From: Actinomycetota bacterium
Lineage (GTDB): Bacteria > Actinomycetota > Acidimicrobiia > Acidimicrobiales > Ilumatobacteraceae
Assembly: GCA_009705435.1 (NCBI GenBank)
Contig: WLTJ01000109.1
Span: 1 to 6,120 of the forward strand
Length of the DNA stretch: 6,120 nt
Direction: 5' to 3'
A program made the translations under genes and the position numbers. Under the pieces are notes generated by a model. That model did no database searches. It had not been told where the DNA came from and was given only the letters and a program-made list of their open reading frames with translations. Shown here in pieces: positions 1-4,868 of this stretch; position 1 is the first letter of the stretch, and every line of letters begins with the position of its first letter.

Positions 1-2119
1 CAAGATGTCCGACATCGCCCGTGCGATGCCAGGTCCGTGAGTTCAATATTGGGCGGGCTGCGATCTGTGTCTGCCACAAGCGGTCATATCCCGACGACAT
101 CCAAGCGGCACACACGACGACTTCACCAGTTGTCCCAACATCTAAGGGGACGAGGTCTCCGAGCGTGTCAGCGGCGGCAATCATGAGTTCGCAACCTTCA
201 ACGGCATGACCTACGCACACGCCTCGGCCGCTTCCAGCAAGTGTCCTCTCGGCGAGTGAAAGATCAGCGACCGGAAGGATTTCGGTCATTCCGTAAGGCG
301 TGTGTAATTCGGCGTGGGGACATAAGGCTTGCATCTTCTGCAAAGTCTCCAACGGCACAGGTGCACCAGCCGACATCACCAAACGAGATGTCGACACTGC
401 GGGCAACGAACCACCGGCTGTTCGCACAACGTTTGCTAACGCCGCAGGTGACGCGAAAACCATCGTCGCATCAATCAACTGACATGCCTGATTCAAAGCA
501 TCAGCAGTCAAAGTGCTGGGTGAGGTGACATCCATATCAGCAAGACCAGTTGTGATCCCTAATGCAGGGCCAAATAAAGCGAAGGGTGCAAAGGCCGCCA
601 CGAAACGATCATTCGCTGTGATGTCATATGTTTTTTGCAAGGCATCACGCTGGGCCCCCAGTTGGCGGTGCGTATAACGCACCCCTTTGGCCGGACCAGT
701 TGCCCCCGAAGTGAACAACACCGCCGCCAAATCATCAGCAGTCGGTGCAGGCACCGTGATCTGCGCTAGCGAACTGACCGTACGACTTGTCGATAGTGAG
801 GCCAGGGAAATTTTCTGTGAGCGAGGGGCCCATCGCAAAACACGGGCCGCGGTCACTGCCTGTTGAGGACCAACAACATGTTGTACTCGTGCTGAACGAA
901 CCGCAGCACCAAGTCCTTTGATCCCCAAACCTCGATCGGCGATCACAGTGATTGCACCAACACGCCAACATGCGTACACGACTGCAATCAAGTCAATACT
1001 TGGTGGTACCAAAACCGCTACCCGATCACCCAACTTGACTCCTTGATCACTCAAGGACTGAGCGAAGGAGGCCACTCGAGATTCAAACTCAGAAAAAGTG
1101 ACTGATGTTTTTGCTGCCGCATCACTGATAGCTAGAGCATCTGGTCGCGTTGACGAATCAATCCGCGCCCACAGTGTCTCGCATGTCTGATCGTCATCTG
1201 ATGGAGCACTTATTACCTGCGTGGAATTGCGCACAACCGATTCAACAAAGGGGGCCATAGAGGTTTCCAGGACTGCTAAATGACCTGCACCAGGTATCCG
1301 ATGAGTCTCCACATCAGAAAAGCGGCTCATCAAGTCATCAGCAAAATCGTCATTAAATACCGGGTCTTTTGAACCCCAGTACAGGCGCACTGGGATAGTC
1401 AACTTTTGTAACTCCGCAGCAACACTGGCTAGATCGAAGGACGAAGGATGCCGCTCATCAAAGGGCACATCAGCCACAAAGCCAGCCACACCGATTCGTC
1501 GGTCTTGCACTAAATACGGAGCAACTAATGCCCGTCGTTGCTGCTTTGTCAATCCAGCGCCAGGCAGATATCCAGTGCCCCGTACAAAGAGAGAAGTCGT
1601 GCGGGTGATCAAACGATGTAGGCCACTGCTTGCCGAAATACGAATGAGGCGTGGGGCTTTGCGACCCGCTGGAATCGCGATACCAGTATTGGACAAAATA
1701 AGTCCGGCTACTTGCGCTCGATGACTGGTGGCGTAACCCATAGCAATTGCCCCACCCCAATCTTGGGCAACGATCCACAACGGTCCGTGGATATTGAGAG
1801 CCGTCACAAGATCATGAATGTCGCCAACGCGATCACGATAAGGACGCGCTCCAATGTGATCAGAAAACCCCATTGATAATTGGTCTGGAGCAAGCACCCG
1901 AAAGGAAGGGCTGATTTCACTCATCAAACGCGACCACAAAAAAGACCATGTTGGATTTCCGTGAATGCACAAGATGGTCGGTACGTCGGCACCCATTCCT
2001 GGCCGCTCAAGTATGTGCCAACGATGAGTCCCACCCGAATGGCTCGGTACATCTACGAACTTTGACCACGATGAGTCGACACCGAACTCGCCCAATTGCG
2101 CGGCGGACGGAACGCTCAT
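1..2119 (-). CDS. oleBC: OleBC fusion: beta-lactone decarboxylase (OleB) joined to beta-lactone synthetase (OleC), C-terminus cut by the window edge
   Basis: The frame is open from the ATG at 2119 to the left edge, giving 706 codons with no stop. Residues 1 to about 300 are an alpha/beta hydrolase of the haloalkane-dehalogenase type. They show an oxyanion motif HGNPTW (53-58), a nucleophile motif AQDWGG with Asp120 and Trp121, a probable acid Asp252 in WGSKDP and the catalytic His280 in GAGHLA. An Asp rather than Ser nucleophile fits OleB, which decarboxylates beta-lactones to cis-olefins. After a short linker, residues from about 312 are an ANL-superfamily adenylate-forming domain, with P-loop TSGATGPAKG (470-479), YGMTE (609-613) and HRTGD near 698-702. 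This fits OleC, which makes the beta-lactone from the 2-alkyl-3-hydroxy acid with ATP. Judged by usual OleC length, about 150 residues lie beyond the edge. The ATG follows the oleA stop by 2 bases, so translation is probably coupled. OleBC fusions are known mainly from Actinobacteria. The pathway call rests on the adjacent OleA; alone, the second domain would only be called an acyl-CoA-synthetase-like enzyme. Confidence 0.9.
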   Translation of the reverse strand, partial: MSVPSAAQLGEFGVDSSWSKFVDVPSHSGGTHRWHILERPGMGADVPTILCIHGNPTWSFLWSRLMSEISPSFRVLAPDQLSMGFSDHIGARPYRDRVGDIHDLVTALNIHGPLWIVAQDWGGAIAMGYATSHRAQVAGLILSNTGIAIPAGRKAPRLIRISASSGLHRLITRTTSLFVRGTGYLPGAGLTKQQRRALVAPYLVQDRRIGVAGFVADVPFDERHPSSFDLASVAAELQKLTIPVRLYWGSKDPVFNDDFADDLMSRFSDVETHRIPGAGHLAVLETSMAPFVESVVRNSTQVISAPSDDDQTCETLWARIDSSTRPDALAISDAAAKTSVTFSEFESRVASFAQSLSDQGVKLGDRVAVLVPPSIDLIAVVYACWRVGAITVIADRGLGIKGLGAAVRSARVQHVVGPQQAVTAARVLRWAPRSQKISLASLSTSRTVSSLAQITVPAPTADDLAAVLFTSGATGPAKGVRYTHRQLGAQRDALQKTYDITANDRFVAAFAPFALFGPALGITTGLADMDVTSPSTLTADALNQACQLIDATMVFASPAALANVVRTAGGSLPAVSTSRLVMSAGAPVPLETLQKMQALCPHAELHTPYGMTEILPVADLSLAERTLAGSGRGVCVGHAVEGCELMIAAADTLGDLVPLDVGTTGEVVVCAAWMSSGYDRLWQTQIAARPILNSRTWHRTGDVGHL

Positions 2120-2121
2120 TG

Positions 2122-3162
2122 TCACCAGAGAATTTCCGAGAAACTGGTGTTTAGTCCCGAACCGATTCCGAGGCATAACACCCGTTGACCGGGTTGAATT
2201 TGATCTTGCACACTCGCCAGAGTGATCGGGATAGCTGCTGGACCCACATTGCCGTAATGCGGGAAAGTCAATGGAACTTTTGCTGGGTTGATCCCGAGGC
2301 GATCACAAATCATGGTGGTATGAACTTTGCTGACCTGATGAATGATGTACCAATCAAGACCAGCGGACCAATCAAAACTCTCCGCAGAGGCTTTCCATGC
2401 CGCTGCAGCAAGATCGAGTCCTGCCACCAAAAGCCCGTGCGTATCGGTCGTCATACGATCCAATGTTCCGACACACAGTGAGTTGTGTTCAGTACCAGCA
2501 CGACCCACACCACCGATGAGACGATGTACATCGTTATGGCGATCTGCGCGAGCCATCACCATGGCCGCAGCACCTGATCCAAGAGTCAGCGAGGCAAACT
2601 CAGAGAAGACATCGCCCGCAGATGACGTGGGACTTTTTAGGCGCTCAAGAGTTGTCTCTTGGGTGTAACGACTGCCCTCACCATCAACGATTAAGGCGTA
2701 CTCAACAGTTCCTGCATCAAGCATCGTGGCCGCCAGATGCATGGCGTTGATGAAACCGAGACAAGCATTAGATATGTCAAAGTTCAAACACGAAGTTGAC
2801 AACTTCAACTGATCGTGTACCGCACAGGCCACTGAAGGCTCAAGATTTTCTTTGCACACCGATGTTGAGATCAAGATGCCGATCTGCGCTGGATCAATCC
2901 CCGCCTTTTCAATGGCGGCGCGTCCCGCCATCGCTGCGGCATCGGTGAAAGAGACACTGTCATCCCACCAACGGCGTTCCTCAATGCCCGCAAGACCGGC
3001 CAGTAACCCTGGACGTAAGCCATTACGCAGATAGGTTTCGGCTAACTGCTCATCAATCCAGTCAGAGGTGACGACACGCGGGGCCTCGACAGCTGCGATG
3101 CTCAAAATTCCACTGTTTTGGTGCCGGAATACCGAATTTCCACTCATGCCCAGCCTTCCCAC
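2122..3162 (-). CDS. oleA: OleA, thiolase-fold acyl-CoA condensing enzyme of long-chain olefin synthesis
   Basis: The 346-residue product belongs to the ketoacyl-ACP synthase III-like thiolase superfamily. Visible catalytic residues are Cys134 in SNACLGF, His275 in IIHQVSK and Asn305 in HYGNVGPAA. Glu108 in the segment CKENLEPS sits at the place of the glutamate that marks OleA and helps activate the second acyl-CoA (Glu117 in the Xanthomonas enzyme, by my alignment from memory). A glycine-rich GIGSGLN stretch near the C-terminus is typical of the fold. The family condenses two fatty acyl-CoAs without decarboxylation and releases a 2-alkyl-3-keto acid, acting in the cytoplasm. The start is a GTG preceded by AAGGAG with 5 bases between. 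An in-frame ATG 15 bases downstream (3147) is a possible alternative, with a weaker GGAAGG ahead of it. It lies 57 bases after the methyltransferase stop and 2 bases before oleBC. FabH is a less likely identity because of the Glu108 context and the fused OleBC partner. Confidence 0.93.
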   Translation of the reverse strand: MGRLGMSGNSVFRHQNSGILSIAAVEAPRVVTSDWIDEQLAETYLRNGLRPGLLAGLAGIEERRWWDDSVSFTDAAAMAGRAAIEKAGIDPAQIGILISTSVCKENLEPSVACAVHDQLKLSTSCLNFDISNACLGFINAMHLAATMLDAGTVEYALIVDGEGSRYTQETTLERLKSPTSSAGDVFSEFASLTLGSGAAAMVMARADRHNDVHRLIGGVGRAGTEHNSLCVGTLDRMTTDTHGLLVAGLDLAAAAWKASAESFDWSAGLDWYIIHQVSKVHTTMICDRLGINPAKVPLTFPHYGNVGPAAIPITLASVQDQIQPGQRVLCLGIGSGLNTSFSEILW

Positions 3163-3167
3163 TTGGT

Positions 3168-3173
3168 CTCCTT
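3168..3173 (-). promoter_or_regulatory. Ribosome binding site of oleA
   Basis: On the minus strand AAGGAG lies 5 bases before the GTG at 3162. It is the best Shine-Dalgarno match in the 57-base gap and favours the GTG over the later ATG at 3147. No clear -10/-35 pair was found in the gap, so oleA may be transcribed from upstream. Confidence 0.7.
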
Positions 3174-3219
3174 CAGGATAGTGAAACTATGGCGATTCGG
3201 CTCAGCAGAAGGCGACTAA

Positions 3220-4497
3220 TTAGACCCCATAAGGGGTGACTTTGTAATAAATCGCCTTCAGGTAAGCACCGAATTCGAACCCAATGGGATGGTCCACGGC
3301 ATGTTCGGTGCGTCTGAACTCGTCAATATCAACGTGCACACTGCGGGCCGCCAAATACGCCGCGTCAGCAAGTTCCTCGATCGTCACACGACTTGAACAC
3401 GAAGCCTGCAACAGGGTTCCACCTGGGGCGGTCAAACGCATACCAAGTTTCGCCAACCGTTCATAAGAACTGAGCGCACGAATGACTGAAGCTTGATTTT
3501 GAGCGAATGATGGTGGATCAAGAATCACAATGTCGAAGGTACGTTTTTGCTCAACCATGTCCTCAAGGGCGGCAAAGGCATCACCTCGGATGTCAGTGAC
3601 CTGGCACTTTGGTATTGATGCGATCGCATGATTGTGCGCCAGATTGCGGTGCGCTGTTGCCAGGGCAGGAGCGCTGACATCAACCATGTGCACCGATTTC
3701 GCTCCCCCTGCGGCGGCAGCCAAAGTGAATCCTCCGGTGCTTGAAAAAACATCCAGCACACTGCAACCACTTGCAAGGTTGCCGATGATCGCGCGGTTAT
3801 CACGCTGATCCAAAAAGTGACCAGTCTTGTGACCGAGAACAACATCAGCTTCAAGAGTAAGTCCATTCTCTAAGAACATCACTGGACCTGTCGGAGCTTC
3901 ACCGTACAAAGTGTCACCATCAACAAGACCATAGGTTTCGCCGTCGCGCACTAATCGCGAGAAACGAATCACAATCCGATCCACCGCAGCAATCTCAACA
4001 ATCGCTTGGACGATTGCCGCGAGATGCACGAACCATGCCCCGGTGTATATCTTGATCACCACAGTTGAGGAATATTGATCAATGATCAAACCAGCAAGAC
4101 CATCATTTTCGCCATGCACCCAACGAAATCCGGTCGTCATTCCGTCACTCAACAAATCTCGGCGCAGATCAAGAGCATGTCTCATTTTCTCCTGCCACCA
4201 AGAAGCATCAATGTTCACTGGTTTACCAACATGCAACACTTTGACGCGAATTGGTGACTCGGGATCCCATAAACCAATGGCAGCAAATCGACGTTGCTCA
4301 TCAAAAATGACTGCCAGATCCCCCATTGAGCCAGTCGGCTTATGTGACTCGACTGCTTGATCAAATAACCATGGACTACCCGAACGAATCGCTCGCAGAC
4401 CAGGCCGGCTGACGCGCACCGCTATACGAGCATCAGATGGTTGAGGCAATGACTCAATGCTGACACAACCTGGTTGACGAAGTTCAGATGCAGACAC
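3220..4497 (-). CDS. rlmI: RlmI-type PUA-domain SAM-dependent rRNA cytosine-C5 methyltransferase
   Basis: The 425-residue product has the layout of the RlmI (YccW) family, whose E. coli member makes m5C1962 in 23S rRNA. Residues 25 to about 95 form a PUA RNA-binding domain, including HPW-like SPWLF near 41-45. A middle beta domain carries ENDGLAGLIID (130-140). The C-terminal Rossmann methyltransferase begins with KTGHFLDQR (224-232), followed by the SAM-binding motif I VLDVFSSTGGF (247-257), motif IV DPPSF (327-331) and a SCS triplet whose Cys367 is the likely nucleophile. The C-terminal DHP and YLKAIYY segments also match the family. The start is a GTG; an in-frame TGA at 4516-4518, the stop of the upstream gene, limits the start to downstream of it. 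The Shine-Dalgarno is poor (GAGG only 2 bases from GTG), which suggests reinitiation after that stop, 18 bases away. About 24 residues at the N-terminus have no counterpart in short family members. The exact rRNA target is inferred from the family only. Confidence 0.9.
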   Translation of the reverse strand: MSASELRQPGCVSIESLPQPSDARIAVRVSRPGLRAIRSGSPWLFDQAVESHKPTGSMGDLAVIFDEQRRFAAIGLWDPESPIRVKVLHVGKPVNIDASWWQEKMRHALDLRRDLLSDGMTTGFRWVHGENDGLAGLIIDQYSSTVVIKIYTGAWFVHLAAIVQAIVEIAAVDRIVIRFSRLVRDGETYGLVDGDTLYGEAPTGPVMFLENGLTLEADVVLGHKTGHFLDQRDNRAIIGNLASGCSVLDVFSSTGGFTLAAAAGGAKSVHMVDVSAPALATAHRNLAHNHAIASIPKCQVTDIRGDAFAALEDMVEQKRTFDIVILDPPSFAQNQASVIRALSSYERLAKLGMRLTAPGGTLLQASCSSRVTIEELADAAYLAARSVHVDIDEFRRTEHAVDHPIGFEFGAYLKAIYYKVTPYGV

Positions 4498-4515
4498 AGC
4501 CTCAACGGTATCTCG

Positions 4516-4710
4516 TCAGAATTGTTCGTCCTCATCGCTGTCCTGATCATCATCGCCATCTTCGTCGTTTTCGTCATCTTCATCATCGTCGCCGTATCCG
4601 CTATCGACTTTGTCCCCGCAATCTTCGTCACCACAATTAGGGCAAGATGACCAATTTTCAGTGCCTATGTAGACCCCACAGCTATTACATAACCCGCTAC
4701 TCGTATTCAT
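4516..4710 (-). CDS. Small zinc-ribbon-like protein with a highly acidic C-terminal tail, function unknown
   Basis: The 64-residue product starts with two CxxC knuckles, CNSC (Cys8, Cys11) and CPNC (Cys23, Cys26), 11 residues apart, with a fifth cysteine at 31. This is the spacing of a small zinc ribbon. Residues 41-62 are an acidic run in which 18 of 22 residues are Asp or Glu, encoded by near-repeats of GAY/GAR codons. There is no signal peptide or membrane segment, so the protein is probably cytoplasmic. The ATG at 4710 is chosen because AAGGAG lies 4 bases ahead of it. The open frame continues upstream to 4800, but without a ribosome site. It lies 18 bases upstream of the rRNA methyltransferase on the same strand and is probably co-transcribed with it. 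I do not recognise a named family. A role in binding a basic protein, rRNA-associated factor or metal is possible from composition only. Confidence 0.75.
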   Translation of the reverse strand: MNTSSGLCNSCGVYIGTENWSSCPNCGDEDCGDKVDSGYGDDDEDDENDEDGDDDQDSDEDEQF

Positions 4711-4714
4711 ACAT

Positions 4715-4720
4715 CTCCTT
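4715..4720 (-). promoter_or_regulatory. Ribosome binding site that fixes the start of the small zinc-ribbon gene
   Basis: AAGGAG on the minus strand, 4 bases before ATG 4710. It is the strongest Shine-Dalgarno in this part of the window and argues that the extra upstream residues of the open frame (to 4800) are not translated. Confidence 0.75.
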
Positions 4721-4750
4721 AGGTACTCATCGGACCTTCTCAGTATGAGG

Positions 4751-4827
4751 TAGAGGTGTGAGATAGAGGTGAGAATCAAGCCAGGCTTGATGCAGATCAA
4801 CCCGCGTCACCGCTGATATCTCACCTC
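4751..4827. repeat. GAGGTG(TG)AGA direct repeats with an inverted copy
   Basis: TAGAGGTGTGAGA (4751-4763) is followed directly by TAGAGGTGAGA (4764-4774), two copies that differ by a TG insertion. The reverse complement of GAGGTGAGA (4766-4774) recurs as TCTCACCTC at 4819-4827. The two 9-base arms enclose the 17-bp palindrome, giving a nested symmetry. This may be a regulatory array or a larger cruciform; short repeats of this kind can also arise by chance. Confidence 0.4.
4775..4791. repeat. Perfect 17-bp palindrome, candidate operator
   Basis: ATCAAGCCAGGCTTGAT has two 8-base arms that are exact reverse complements around a single central A. It lies 65 bases upstream of the zinc-ribbon start and about 60 bases upstream of the acyltransferase frame. 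No T-run follows, so it does not look like a terminator. The length and symmetry fit a site for a dimeric helix-turn-helix regulator, but no regulator gene is present and the binding protein is unknown. Confidence 0.55.
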
Positions 4828-4843
4828 AAGTTCATACCCAATA

Positions 4844-4868
4844 ATGCTAAAGTCTGATTATTAAGTTT
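4844..4868 (+). other. Apparent frameshifted 5' end of the acyltransferase gene
   Basis: An ATG at 4844 opens a frame that reads MLKSDY and then stops at TAA (4862-4864). The acyltransferase frame starts one base further on, with AAG at 4863. Removing one T from 4861-4862 would join the two as MLKSDYKFRSDIEGLRA, a natural N-terminus for this family, where a short leader precedes the conserved R-x-D-I-x-G-L-R-A box. In the uncorrected sequence the in-frame stop TAA at 4848-4850 leaves only CTG (4854) or ATT (4857, 4860) as possible starts before the box. A one-base insertion, real or from sequencing, is the simplest explanation. Confidence 0.55.

Larger units (their letters stand above)
4711..4853. 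other. Divergent intergenic region between the zinc-ribbon gene and the acyltransferase
   Basis: This stretch of about 143 bases lies between genes transcribed outward in both directions and so should hold promoters for both. It contains one ribosome site (minus strand, 4715-4720), a 17-bp palindrome (4775-4791) and repeated GAGGTG-type elements. I could not assign a -35/-10 pair with confidence on either strand. CATACT on the minus strand at 4742-4747 is a possible -10 for the leftward operon, but no matching -35 is visible. Confidence 0.6.

Noticed and set aside
735..1778. Short open frames on the minus strand at 735-971 and 1470-1778
   Set aside because: They lie inside the long OleBC frame on the same strand in other phases. 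Their products are rich in Cys, Trp and Ser, and the OleBC motifs show which frame is real.
1880..3034. Plus-strand open frames across the oleA and oleBC region
   Set aside because: They are antisense to well-supported genes, lack ribosome sites and give low-quality translations without recognisable motifs.
3178..3190. Small inverted repeat ATAGTGAAACTAT just upstream of oleA
   Set aside because: The arms are only 5 bases and AT-rich, short enough to be expected by chance. It is not strong enough to call an operator.
3224..3237. Hairpin ACCCC-TTAT-GGGGT (minus strand) at the end of rlmI as a terminator
   Set aside because: The stem is only 5 base pairs, it overlaps the last codons of rlmI, and no T-run follows on the minus strand.
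4525..4590. Trinucleotide-like repeat (TCN/GAY runs) as a non-coding repeat element
   Set aside because: It is fully explained by the in-frame Asp/Glu-rich tail of the small zinc-ribbon protein.
4711..4800. Longer form of the zinc-ribbon gene beginning at TTG 4800
   Set aside because: There is no ribosome site at 4800, while the ATG at 4710 has AAGGAG in place. The extra residues also run across the palindrome and repeats of the intergenic region.
4844..4868. Programmed ribosomal frameshift at the acyltransferase start
   Set aside because: No stimulatory Shine-Dalgarno precedes the site, and tRNA-Tyr on UAU would re-pair poorly with AUU after a +1 slip. A plain indel explains it better.
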